Below are positions 9,944 through 21,319 of a DNA stretch of 64,000 nucleotides, in pieces. Position 1 is the first letter of the stretch, and each line of letters starts with the position of its first letter. Both the position numbers and the translations under genes were made by a program. The DNA lies in assembly GCA_022559845.1 (NCBI GenBank), contig CM040120.1, positions 162,360,334-162,424,333 on the forward strand, written 5' to 3'. This DNA comes from Amorphophallus konjac. Its lineage: Eukaryota; Streptophyta; Magnoliopsida; Alismatales; Araceae. Under the pieces are notes generated by a model. That model was not told the origin of the DNA and did not search any database. It saw nothing but the letters and a program-made list of their open reading frames with translations.

Positions 9944-12900
9944 TCAGTCATGCTCCGCAATCCAAATCTGATTGTAGCCGGAAGACCCATCCATGAATGA
10001 CAGGGCTTCATGGCCGGTTGTAGCATCAATCATGACCTCGGTTATTGGCACCGAAAAGTCATCCTTAGGGCAGGCTTTATTTAGATCCTGGAAGTCGACA
10101 CATATCCGGATCTGTCCATTCTTCTTCTTCACGGGGACGATATTCGCCAGCCACGTGGTGTACTGGTTTTCTTCAACAAATCCCACGTCAATGAGCTTGT
10201 CGACTTCAGCACAAATTTGGGTGATGAGCTCTGGCCTCATGCGCCATGGTGGTTGCTTCACCGGCTCGGCGTCAGGGCTAATTGCCAACTCATGTTGCGA
10301 GATAGCGGGGCTGAGACCTGGCATCTCTTTGTAAGTCCAGGCGAAGCGATCCCGGTATTCTAGCAACAGCTGAATGTACAGCTCCCGTTCTTCTGGGGAT
10401 AGTTGGGCGCTGTGGAAGGTAGGCCTAGGGTACTTCTCATTTCCCAGGTTGACTTCTATTAGTTCATCGACTGTGGCTTGGCCTCCGTCTTCTATCTCCG
10501 GAGGTGCCGGTTGGAGGTCAACGAAGTTTGGAATACCATCTTGAGGGTCGAGTACTTCGACTTCCTCGTCAGACACTACCAGAGCTTCTTGAGGTTTCTT
10601 TGTTTCTTGTGCTAGCGGCTGGGTGGATTGTTCTATTAATAAATCCATTGTCGTTGCAGCTCTCAAGGGCGAGAGAGCAGCCTTAGTATTTGCAGATGAA
10701 ATTGCAGTCACGACGGGCTGGTAATTGTTTACTGCCAGGCTCGGACAGCATGTTGATTTTGCAGCAGAAGTTGAGGAAGTTTCACCTTCTGGGACAGTTG
10801 TATCTTCCGCAGAAGTGGCTTTTTCTTTCCTGGTGGCTGGCTCCCCTTGATTGGAGTTGAACAAGGCCTCCCTGATTGGCCGAAAGGGTGTTGAAGTTGT
10901 CATTAGTATGACCTCTATGGAGGGAGAGACTCCTGCTTCTTGAATGTCTTTAGCTTCGCTGCTGCTAGCCGTATCAAATTCGGCTTGAAAGGCCGCTTCT
11001 TCAGGATGAACCTGCTCCCAGCATCGGCAAGGGGCCGAGGTTTCCGCTTCTCGATTCCCGGACCGAGCCAGTTCAAGATATTCGGCTTCCACCGGATACT
11101 CATCAAAGGTTGCCCCTAGAGGGCTATCTTCAGTAGGATAGAAGGCGGAGTTCGTATCCACCTCGTACCGCCCACTGTAATAATATTCCTCCAGGGTGAA
11201 GCCCAACCCTGGATGTTGAGAGACACGTCTCATTTCCTTATCCAGATTTGCAGGATACCACATCTTCTGGAAAGCTTCTTTGCGCTTTTGAGACTGATCG
11301 GGAGGAATGTGTTGCTTCTGAAACATCTTGGCCATCCGATCAGTTGTAAATGCCAGGCCTTGAACAGGAACCGGCGGGTTGCTTAGATCTTCGAGGAGGC
11401 TGCAGTCTGTGTCCTCCCGAGTAGGATGCTCCTCAGCTGTATAGAACAAGCTGTTGGGCCCATCTTCTTGTGTCACCTCCCAAGCCTTGAAAGGTTCGAC
11501 AGTGGGATCATTGAGGCCGAGGACTGGCTTGGTGAGGCTGGCCGGGATTCCGATGCGGTCGTGCTGTTGATTGACCTGCACTTCCTTAGCTTTGGGATAT
11601 AATGCTGGGGGTGTTACCCTGCCGACATCTCCAGAAGTGGTGATGTGGGAGACCACCTTCAGCTTGACATATCCGCGTGGCGGTGGTGGATACCAACCAT
11701 CACCCGATCTATTCTTCGAGGCCCCTATGGGGGCTTTAGCTTCAGAAACCTTCCGGGGAGGCCCCGTATATAGGTTGGCGTCCGCCAAGTGACATTCAAA
11801 CACCTCGAATGGGTGGATATCAGCAAATATCCTCTCCTCCTTCCCCTGGAGGCTGTATTTGATGCATTGGTGGAGCGTGGAGGGCACCACCATATTTTCA
11901 TGTAGCCATGGGCGGCCGAGCAGCGCTTTGTAGGAGGTGCGAGAGTCAATGACATGAAACTGCACCGTTGTAGTGAAATCTGCCAGGGTCAGCGTGAACT
12001 CTGCCACTCCCATAGATACTTCACATTTTTGGTTGAAGCCAGCGATACGCATATCCCCGACTCTCTCGAGATGCACATTAAAGTGGTGCCTCTCGTATAT
12101 TCTGTGTGGCATGATGTTGACTGCTGCACCAGGATCGACCAAGATCCGGTTCAGTTCTCTCCCATTCAGGTGCCCTTTCATATATAGCGGCCTGTTGTGG
12201 CTGGCAGTAGGTAGTAGCATGTCTTCTGGAGAGAAGGTCATACTGGCTTCTGGTATAGCCTCAGCTATGCAGGCTTCAAAATGAGCAGGCGTCTGCAGAG
12301 CAGTGATGATCGCCTGTCGAGTTTCTTCACTCAAAGAGAGAATTTCCCAGATCGTAAATCGAGCGGGGAGCTTTTTGAGCAACTTCATTATTCGACTCCC
12401 AGCCCAGACATTGGAGAGCTTCATCTCTTCAGCCCATCTGGGCTTGGGGAGGTTTTGATTTGTGGGCCCAGACGGACCTGCTTCATCTTCCCCGGACTCG
12501 GCATCCTCTTGGCTGGCACCGACTGTCGGGTCTTCTTTATTAGCTGTTGTAGGGCAAGCTCCATCTGCATTTGCATTCTCAGTAGATTGCGCTGTCTGCG
12601 GATGAATGGCCCCGGGTGTCGGGTTAGCCTCTTGACAAGGCTGTTTCCCCTTTGACATCTTCATAAATTCAAGGAATGAAGGGGCTGCCTTGCCCCCACT
12701 CTTGTTGTATAGGCCTGACGGAGGAGGGATTTGAACTCCCTTAACTTCCGGCGGAGGTGTCTTGTAGGGTTGCTCCCCTCTAAACATGATGTTGTGATTG
12801 GGTGGTGGCTGGCGCCCCCAATTTCGGCCCGACCGAGTGGCATGCGCAGCAGTTGCGGCCTCGGCTTTGCCTCCCCCAGCATGGGGTGTGGAGCAAATTT

Positions 12901-13735
12901 CTTCTTCTTCCTCTTCTCCGGGTAGGTTGAAGAGTGCTGACAGGGTATTGTAGGAGACAACCTGTGTTTTATTGGCCCCATCGGCCTTTCTTTTCTTCTT
13001 CTTTTGCTTTCTCTTCTTTTTGGTTTCTGCGGGTGCCTGCCCCCAGAACAGGCTGCCCTCTTCAGGGGGTGCTGTTTCGGCTTCCTCCACCTGTTTGAGT
13101 GAGAGTTGCTCTAGCTTTTGCCATGGGACGTGGTCCCGTACCAGCAGAGGTTTTAATTCGGGCTGCATATATTCATCTAGCCCTTCAATCAGGTGCTGCA
13201 GTCGAAGGACTCCAGGATTGGTTTCCTTGATTACTGGCAGCGGGGTTTGTCTCCTCCTGTTAGGTGTATGTATTCTGACAGCTGTAGGTGGAGTGACCCA
13301 TACGGGTGCTACCACTGGCGGAGCAGGCCGGGGTGTAATGCCACGGATATGTGCCCCCTCTTTCGGGCGGGGTGCCCTCTTCTTCTTGTGCTTCACAGGG
13401 ATCTGCTGCCACCCCTGTTGTTCTTTCACGGGCTCCAGGAAATGGATTTCGTAGGTGCTCCGTGTGCTTGCTTCAGAGATCTCCTCAGGTAAGGCCTGGT
13501 AGAGGGAGATCATGTTGACTGCTGCTCTCCTGAGAGGGGCTTCATGTGGCTGAGGAGGGTCTACTTTGTACTCTCCCAGCTCTATTTCATTCTTCTTTAC
13601 CATTCCTTCGATGATGTCTTTGAAAACATAACAGTCTTCGATTGGATGTCCCAACATCTGGTGGTAAGGGCAGAATCTTGGACTGTCTTTTCTTTTCAGG
13701 TCCTCCGGCCTCCTTGGCTCAGGCAAAGTGACCAT
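9944..13735 (-). pseudogene. gag-pol: Element C Gag tail, protease and N-terminal reverse transcriptase
   Basis: The 1263-residue segment starts with a zinc-knuckle-like CPYHQMLGHPIEDC near residue 22. A long, low-complexity Glu/Pro-rich linker includes a basic KKKRKQKKKKRK run. The aspartic protease lies near residues 490-640, with ILVDPGAAVNIMP at about 531 (Asp-Pro-Gly in place of the more common Asp-Gly/Thr-Gly). RT begins about residue 1118 and reaches the palm motif (ICVDFQDLNKACPKDDF). The segment is cut by TGA at 9944-9946, just before the PFGLKN box. The upstream stop at 13742-13744 separates it from the capsid, but the frame is continuous. Confidence 0.9.
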
Positions 13736-13741
13736 GCTGTA

Positions 13742-15271
13742 TTATGTTACCCAGTCGAACAGGACTCGGGTCTTGTCTTTTGGAAAGGAATAGGCTTTCT
13801 TCATTTTGTCCCTCAGCGAAGGACCTTCTTTATCATCTAGAGCTTTCGCAGGTGGCGGGGGAGCCGCCTTCTTGCCTTTCTCCTTCTGCTGTTCGAACGC
13901 CTTGATATCAAGCGCATTCGCTTCCTTAGGTGTGGGGCGCCGTTCCACAGCCTTGCCTTTCTGGGCTGTGCTGGCAGCTGACGCCGGGACATGCTTGGCT
14001 AGGAAAGCCTCCACTTCGGCCACCACATTATTCAGCCGGTCGAACGACCGTATTTCCATTCCAATCATCTTCTCCAGGACCTCCCTCCTGAGGTTTTGTT
14101 TGTATATTTGTACCTCGTCCTCCTGATGCGGGGCCCGCTTGCATCTCATTCCGAGGTTCCTCCACCTCTTGATGTAATCAAGGGCTGTCTCATCTGCCCT
14201 TTGTTTTGTTGAGTAGAGTTCGGCCACCGTGACCTCCCTCTCTGTGACATGGAATCTTTCTCTGAACTTTCTCTGCATATCCGACCAATCGTTGATTGAC
14301 CCGGCCGAGAGGCTAGAGTACCATTCAAATGCGAGCCCTGTCAGCGAGGACCCGAAGAATTTCAGCAAATATGACTCGTCGGTGGCCAGATCACCCATAA
14401 CGGTCATGTAATAAGCAATATGCTCTTTCGGGGATCCCTTCCCGTTGAATTTGTCAAACTTAGGCGGCTTGTTGACCCCCGAGGGAAGTCGTTTAGCCGC
14501 ATGGTGTTGCGGGTAGGGCACCCGATAAGCGTCAAATGCGACGTAGTCGCCTTCACTTTTCTCTGCGAGCTTCAGCTCGATCATTCTCTCCACTATCATC
14601 TGGTTCACGACCGTGGGGTCAACCGGTTCTGGATAGAAGTGCGCCGGCTGCAGGTACGGGGTGACCAGGGTGGTCGCCTGTGGAGGACGCAGCAGCGGGG
14701 GTGTCGGGTGCATCGGAGGGAGCACCGGAGGTAGCAGCGGCTGAGACTGTGGTGGCCGCTGTTGTGCTGTCGCCATGCTTGGCTCTGACGGCTGGGATAG
14801 TGTATAGAGTGGTGGAGGGTCGTCACGACGAGCCGCTCCCCGAGATGACTCACCCTGGACTTTGGGTGGTTTAGATGCTGATGAATGTTCAGTTTTTTCC
14901 ATCAGTTGCTTCTTCAAAGAGTCTATCTCCCGTTGATATTTTTGTAGCAGCATCAGAACGGATGGGTCTATAGTGGTGGGGATACCCTCTGTTGTCTCCC
15001 CAGACGTACCCTTAGGCAGGATGTCGAGGTGGACGTCATCTTCTTCTTCCGCCGTCACCACATTAGCGGTCAAGACGGGAGCCTTGTCATCCCAGTGGGG
15101 ATAGACCTGGGGCTGTTTCCCTTTAACCACCATCAGAAGCTCTCTTACTGCTTCTGTTCTGCGGGTAGTTGGCCCCGGCCGTGCGGCCAATTGAGCCAAT
15201 TCTTGGGGGTCTTCAGGAAGCTCCCCATATCGGCTGGATATACCAGCCATGTTGCAGGTGAGAACCTGCAT
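13742..15271 (-). pseudogene. gag: Element C Gag capsid segment
   Basis: The 509-residue segment holds the retrotransposon Gag capsid domain at about residues 270-400 (PPKFDKFNGKGSPKEHIAYY ... SLTGLAFEWYSSL ... DMQRKFRERF). It is preceded by a Pro/Gln-rich region and followed by a basic linker ending DWVT before TAA at 13742-13744. The capsid fold is typical of Tat/Athila Gag. It is in frame with the zinc-knuckle part downstream, so the break is a nonsense codon, not a frameshift. Confidence 0.85.
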
Positions 15272-15280
15272 CCTTCTCTT

Positions 15281-15502
15281 TTATCGATAGACCCTCCTTC
15301 TGGCTTGCTGCGGAAAGGTCAGCCTTTCGAACACAGAAACTCTTCTTCTTTCTTCTTGCTCGGGGAAGGCTTCATCGGCTTCGACCTCGAAGCCGTCATC
15401 ATATCCATTGTCGTCGCCTGACGACACCATCCTTCTATCTCCCATATTTCCTCCCTCTGTCGCTGATGGGCAGTAGTCTTCCTTAGTGGCGACTGTCTGC
15501 AT
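15281..15502 (-). pseudogene. gag: Element C Gag N-terminal linker
   Basis: This short in-frame segment lies between a TAG at 15509-15511 and a TAA at 15281-15283. It is acidic and then basic, ending SVFERLTFPQQARRRVYR, a motif style seen before the capsid in Tat-type Gag proteins. It keeps the frame between the leader ORF and the capsid segment. Confidence 0.55.
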
Positions 15503-15508
15503 CAGTCG

Positions 15509-16666
15509 CTACTGTCCGAGTGAGGGATTTCCTAAGCCTCGAAAATAATTTCTGACCAAGCAGGTCATCTCTTCTTGACCCCGTTCTTGATATAGGACGG
15601 GGGGTGATTGTCGACCTCCAGCAGGAGGGATATAGGCCAGCCGAGCTCTGTCGGCCGGCTGTTGGAATCTTCGTCCGGCAGCAGGGACGTTGGCTTGACG
15701 GGCCGCAGCCCGGAGACTTCTGTGGCGCGGAGGATCCGCGACCACCTCTTCTTCCTTCTTCGGGGGCAGGCCCCTTTCTCTTCTCACTTCCGCCTCGTCG
15801 TTCACAAAACGACGGCGGATGGGTGTTAGCTGGTGGGCAGGTCGGGTCCGCTTGGGAACCCACACCTGTTTAAACTTCCTCGGCCTGGGTGCCGGGCTTC
15901 CCTGGCCATAATGATCGGTTTCTTCTATTTCTGCCCTCCTTCCAGCGAGAGCTTGATAGGCATTGTAAACAGGAATGTTGGGGATGACTCGGTCTGGGGT
16001 CACCCGTGCAGTGCGTCCGTCGAGGAAGACGCGCATACCCCCGACTAGCATAGATTTCCCGGACTGAGACAGAGTTTCGGTAACTGAAGCATCATTCTTG
16101 CGGGCCTGGCGACGCTGGCGTCCTCCAGGGTGTTTGTTGACGACATTGGGGTGGGTCCCACGTATGACGTGGTGCACCAGACAGCTAGCGGCCGGGGCCG
16201 GACTTTCAGAGAAGTCTTTGCAGCAGGGAACCCCCAGAGGCTCCATTTTCTCCACATCTTCCTTGACAGGTTCTGGGGCTTCGACCTCCAGCATATCTAC
16301 AAAGGCTAACCCTAAAAAGTTGGGGAAGCCCACAGCGGCAGGGAAGCTGCCGAATTCCATGGGTACCGCCAGGTACCCTTGCGCGTGTCCAGCGACTATC
16401 GAAAGATCGAAGTCGACGCCAGTTATCCCATTGGTTGTCATTGTCCGCCTGTAAGAAAGAAACAAGCCAAACATCAGTAGCCTCTGGGAGGGCCTCGAAG
16501 CCCAAGTATCTCGGCAAAGAGATGAAAGGTGACACTGGTCCCACCGGGCGTGCCAGACTTGTTCGCGAACCCTTTTTTTCTTCTTTCCTTTTCTTTCGCG
16601 GGTCGATCGACCGACTGACCAACTGGTAGTCAAATGATCGATTGACGACGCGGGCGTGCCAGTCAC
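15509..16666 (-). CDS. Element C leader ORF upstream of gag
   Basis: The open frame is up to 385 residues. The more likely start is the ATG at 16440-16442, because residues upstream overlap the PBS and LTR. The product would be about 310 residues, with a hydrophobic Gly/Phe-rich stretch (GYLAVPMEFGSFPAAVGF), then a basic, Arg-rich tail. I do not recognise a domain. It stays in frame with gag and is separated from it only by the stop at 15509-15511. It could be an extra ORF1 of the kind known in Ogre/Tat elements or simply the Gag N-terminus. A pyrimidine-rich stretch ending ttacag lies just upstream of the ATG. Confidence 0.55.
   Translation of the reverse strand: MTGTPASSIDHLTTSWSVGRSTRERKGKKKKRVREQVWHARWDQCHLSSLCRDTWASRPSQRLLMFGLFLSYRRTMTTNGITGVDFDLSIVAGHAQGYLAVPMEFGSFPAAVGFPNFLGLAFVDMLEVEAPEPVKEDVEKMEPLGVPCCKDFSESPAPAASCLVHHVIRGTHPNVVNKHPGGRQRRQARKNDASVTETLSQSGKSMLVGGMRVFLDGRTARVTPDRVIPNIPVYNAYQALAGRRAEIEETDHYGQGSPAPRPRKFKQVWVPKRTRPAHQLTPIRRRFVNDEAEVRRERGLPPKKEEEVVADPPRHRSLRAAARQANVPAAGRRFQQPADRARLAYIPPAGGRQSPPVLYQERGQEEMTCLVRNYFRGLGNPSLGQ
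16538..16555 (-). other. Primer-binding site of element C
   Basis: The minus strand reads TGGCACGCCCGGTGGGAC, four bases inside the inferred LTR end at 16560. Closely similar PBS sequences occur in other plant Tat elements. Confidence 0.75.
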
Positions 16667-17237
16667 ATGAGTGACGATTTTATGATGCGCTCATTCTGAC
16701 CCATGTCGGGCGAATGTGAGGTTCGGTCGGGACCAGCAGTCCGCCATACCATAAAGGCTATGGCGTTAATTACATCCCCCACGAGGAGGGAACACCTTTG
16801 ATTAATTGCCGAGATAGCGGGCTGTCGAAGCCGGATTAAAAAGAGCTACATGATGATCATGACGAAGACATGCAGGATGCACATGTTTATCGTGCAGAAG
16901 ATGCATAGTTCATGGAATTATGGATCCTCGGTACGTGGCGGAGGACGTAGGTCCGAAGACCACCGTCACGCATAGCGAAGACTTCCGACCAGACGTAATC
17001 CAACTTTTCTGTCGACGCCATTTGATCTACCCGAGGATGTATGCATGGATGCACACATGACGTTCATGACCATATTAAGCATGATAATGGAATTGTGGAA
17101 GCAAATGGTGATCAACCACGTTTATTACTCCCCATCGAGAAGAGGGAAGGCAACACAAGTGTGATAGCGAAAGCACAGTGCTAACGGACATGGTAATGAA
17201 GATATGATAACAATATAGTTCGGGCTCGCTTGGCCCC

Positions 17238-20200
17238 TGTAGCAACCCTAATAAATGAATAATTGAAATGAATTAAAATATATATATTACAGAAGTAATA
17301 TATAAAAGGAATAGGGTTAATTGGATGAAATAAAACAAAATTAAAAATAACGCCTCTTATTAAGGCGTTAATTTATAAAGAAACGCCTCTATCCATGGCG
17401 TTACTAAAGAAAGGACGCCCACACATGCGGTCGTCAGTTCTCATGCGACCAAATGGGTAAGTAAAAGAAACGCCCCTATCTTGGGCGTGTTTTAAAACAC
17501 GAAACGCCCTTTTTCAAGGCGCTTTTTAAGAAACGCCCTAAAGTAAGGCGTCAATTAAATAATACACGCCCTGACCAAAGTCGTTAATTCCATTCGGAAC
17601 CGTTCGAACCCAGAACTTATCCAGGGTAAGTGATAACTATGAGAAAGAGTTCGAATGTGGTAATAACTCAATCTTGGAAATATTACTTTCAATCAAACAC
17701 TACATTTGTTAGGACTCCTAAATCCTATAAATAGTCTTGATCGAACGAACCCTAAACCCATTTGATCGAACGTCTGCTGCTAGGTACGTGAAGAACAAAC
17801 TGTTCTTCTTATTTTCTTTTGTTTTCTTTTTTTTTCTTGCTTCAGATTATGTGAAGAATAATTATTTTCTTCTTGTCCAGGAAACTCTGCTGCTGCCGAA
17901 GAATAGGTAATATTCTTCTATCTTCTTAAAATATCGATTACAACTATGAAGAATATTAACATCTTCATATTTACTTCCTTTCTCTTCCTCTACAGGTTCT
18001 GTAGCGTGAAGATCTCTGAAGAACGATTGTTCTTCTCCTTGTTGTTGCTGCCACTGTTCGTAAGTCGCAGTAGAAGCCTCTTCATCAAAGCCATCATCCT
18101 CTGCTAGCCAAAAACCCCTCACGGTCATCTCCAAATCAACTCTTAAAGGTAGGTTTTCTCAAGTTACTGTAGCCCAAATGAAATTAATGCAAGATATATA
18201 TATATATATAAGCATGTCATGCATATGATTATTATAGTTTTCATGCGTTTTCTGAAATATTTTGAAAGAGACGCCCCTGTCAAGGGCGCTAATTCACAAG
18301 ACACGACCATGTCCAGGTCGTCAATTTAATATTTGACGCCCTGTACACAGGCGTTAATTTCATGTAAATCTTCAGAACGGATTATCCATGCAATTACATG
18401 AAATCAATCAATAATTGTTAACGGTTAAAAGTCAATAAGCATGAAACATCAAATCTAAAATACTGCATCTGATTTCCTGCCAATTTCCTGTCATGACTAT
18501 ATGATTGTTATCATTGATTATCGTGCAAATCTTGCTTTCCCAGTATCTCTTGAATTCACGACCTAGACTAGGTCGTTTTCCATATGTAAACGCCCCATCA
18601 TAGGGCGTGAATTAAAAATAAACGCCCCTTACTAGGGCGCGTATCTTTTAAAATCCTGGAATATATATTTTGTGAAAATAAGAATTTAATAATTAACGCC
18701 CCTGACAAGGGCGCGTTTTTGATAATTTCTGAAAATAAATATGTTCTGAAAAATATTGTAAATAAAAAGACGCCTGCTACTGTAGTCGTCAACTCTTGAA
18801 GAAACGCCCCTTCCCAAGGCGCGTTTTAAATAAATTATTGAATTATTGAAAATTCTGCAAAACGGACCATGTGTAAACGCCCTTCTGTTAGGCGTTAATT
18901 ATTTGAGAAACGACTTGACCTAAGTCGTTATTTTACTGTAAACTGATTTTTCCTCTGATTTGCTAACCGATGGTTTATATATTATACATATATATATATA
19001 TATATCGGCACTATTCTCCACTCCGTGAGTATAGTCCCACTTTTCACGGCGTTTTATCGATCACACTCAATTCTCATTGACATACAAGCTCTCCTTTGGA
19101 CATTCCGTTCCTTGGGACTAGCGAGTTAGTCATAGAGACCTCCGTAAGACTCCTCGTAGCCTTGGATTCCCTCAAGGCCGACTGAGCTGGTTGTACCCTA
19201 AAAACCCATTACACGATCCTTGCCATGTCAATCTAAAGAAACATGGTATACCGGCCCTTATGATTATACAAAGAGTATATCATAAGAAATTCTTAATGGG
19301 ATGATGATATCATGCCATATCATGTCGTTCTTGTAAACCTCAATTCTATGATAAGAATGAGGGTATCTTACCTTTGATATACTGTTCATGTGGACCTCAA
19401 TTCTATATAAAGAATGTCCATATTGATTTGTCATGGTACCTAAGTTAAGGGAACCATAATCTACCTAGTTTTATCGACATCGTGATTATACCGTTATTAT
19501 CGCCATTCTATGTCCTTTGTCATATTTTGGACTCTATTCTATCAAAGTTGTCATACGTGTCTACAAGCTTGATTATTGAAATTCTATATTGGCTATATAA
19601 ACAAGAGTGGATGTCAAAACAAATGATAAATGCCTGCGCATATAGGGCCCGATCTGGTCCTGGGAGGAGCACCCGAAAGTACTTGTGCCCATGGGAGTTA
19701 AAATGATAAGGTATCTGGCATTATACCGAGTACTTGACTTGCTTGATTGGACATTCCACACACATCTTGTACTTGAATCGTACTTGACTTTACATGAAAT
19801 GTGTGGCCCGAAAGAGGGTAATTTACTTGCTTGATACATGATAGCCAAAGTTCTTGACATGACTCGATAATGGTACTTGCTTGAATATCTTGAATAACTT
19901 GTATCTTGTTCATGAAAGTTCATCTTATTTCTTTGATATTACATTCTCTCTATCTTGTCGTTTCATGCGAGCATGCATAGCTTTATTGCATCCATGAAAA
20001 TGTAATTACTTAAACCACTTGCTAGTACTTGAGATATAATTTCCTACTGAGCGTTCGCTCATTCCGTTTGTCCCTTTTTACTTTTCAGGTAAGTCCGACG
20101 ACGATGGAAGTCAATCGGATGGGAATGGTCAAGAGTGAAAGTGATAGAGCTTCTACAAGTGTCGTCTAGTCTTTTCCATAGTTTCTTGAGTCAACTATGT

Positions 20201-20389
20201 ATTCTTTTCCTTTTTATTTAACAGAGTATTGGATTTGTAATAGTCTATCCATTATGAAATAAAGGATTGGGTTATCTTGCTATTTTGCGCATCTCTGTCT
20301 TTGTGTCGAATACATGACCACTCTGATTGACATGATTGATATAGACACGTCGCGCATCTCCGGGTATCTTCCGCGCTCGGGGCGTGACA
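17238..20389 (+). mobile_element. Solo LTR of the element E family
   Basis: It starts tgtagcaaccct and ends ggggcgtgaca, which are the LTR ends of element E in opposite orientation. It has no internal region. It is flanked by a perfect 5-bp target-site duplication, gcccc (17233-17237 and 20390-20394). The TATA box is at 17724-17734. It is clearly more diverged from the two LTRs of E than they are from each other. The 90-residue and 116-residue open frames in it are not coding. Confidence 0.95.
17350..18928 (+). repeat. Array of 19-bp ACG-N13-CGT dyads
   Basis: About 17 short dyads such as acgcctcttattaaggcgt (17350), acgcccctatcttgggcgt, acgaccatgtccaggtcgt, acgacctagactaggtcgt and acgacttgacctaagtcgt (18910) occur on both sides of the TATA box, mostly exactly 19 bases long with varying but complementary arms. 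Confidence 0.85.
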
Positions 20390-20527
20390 GCCCCTCCCTT
20401 ATTCAATTTATTACCCATTGTGATTTATTAATGCCAACCCCGAGGGACAAGATCCACTCGGGGGCAAATGAGCGATTAAAGCAACAAGAGGTTTCAAAAC
20501 CGGTGCGACCCTGCGATAGGTAGCTCA

Positions 20528-20790
20528 TACGGCGCGATAAAACGCATGTATAGCGTCTTAATCCGGCGCGGCCATGATGAATGTTAATACGGCGCGAAGA
20601 AACGTAGGTATAGCGGCTAATACGGCGCGGCCATACAGCCGGTTAAGACGGCGCGCAAAAGGGATGGGGCGCGCCGGTTTAGGGAGCGCCGGAAAGGCGC
20701 AAAGGAAAAAAGAAGGGATATGAGTCTAACGTTAATCAGGCGCGGGGGGGTACCGCGCCGGATTAGGGCGCGCCGGCTAAGGCCGCGCTG
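20528..20790. repeat. GGCGCG-centred repeats in U5 of element C LTR
   Basis: Copies of taatacggcgcg-like units recur about every 30 bases (near 20528, 20552, 20586, 20620, 20648). Units of inverted orientation (ccgcgccggatta, ggcgcgccggctaa) follow near 20752-20785. Confidence 0.65.
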
Positions 20791-21138
20791 TTCAACCCAC
20801 CCTTTCTATGAATTTTGCAACTATTGGGTTTGTTAAGTTTTGGGTGAGGATTCTGAAGTTATTTGGGGCCAATTGCTTATTGAATTGAAGTCCAGAACCC
20901 AGAAGGACGGTGTGATTAAGCCAGTGCGAGGTTCCTACTCGAGCACCGGGATAATTGGGTCCAGAACGAGCGTTTCATTAAGGCTTATTTAATCTTAATA
21001 TGTCCAAAATTGGACAACATCTCCCCTGAACCTGAAGAGTTGCAGGGGAGAAGCGGGGTCATGCTCACCTGTGGAACAAGCCCCTAAACCGCCGGTCTGC
21101 ACAATGGCAGCTAGCAAACCCCAGTGGATGGAGTATCC

Positions 21139-21319
21139 CGAGGACTAGCCTGCTAGGGGCACCAAAATCCCGTAGGGGAAGAAACAGAGAGACGAAGCCG
21201 TTATCGGCGGGAGCAATACCTCGAGGACTAGCCTGCGACGGGTGGACAGCCCACAGTGTATGACTTATCCCTTAGAGGAACCGACCATTAGGGAGATGGA
21301 ACTCCGAGGGCTAGCCTGC
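21139..21319. repeat. 83-bp tandem repeat (cgaggactagcctgc)
   Basis: Three copies of a 15-base core (21139-21153, 21222-21236, 21305-21319; the last has one change) lie exactly 83 bases apart within the R-U5 part of the element C LTR. The sequence between the cores is only weakly similar. Confidence 0.7.

Noticed and set aside
12281..13492. Plus-strand frames of 60-160 residues opposite element C gag-pol
   Set aside because: They are antisense shadows of the protease and linker coding region; composition mirrors the codons of the real minus-strand frame.
17350..18928. CRISPR-like array
   Set aside because: The units are variable dyads with irregular spacing inside an LTR of a plant retrotransposon; no constant repeat, no cas genes, eukaryotic context.
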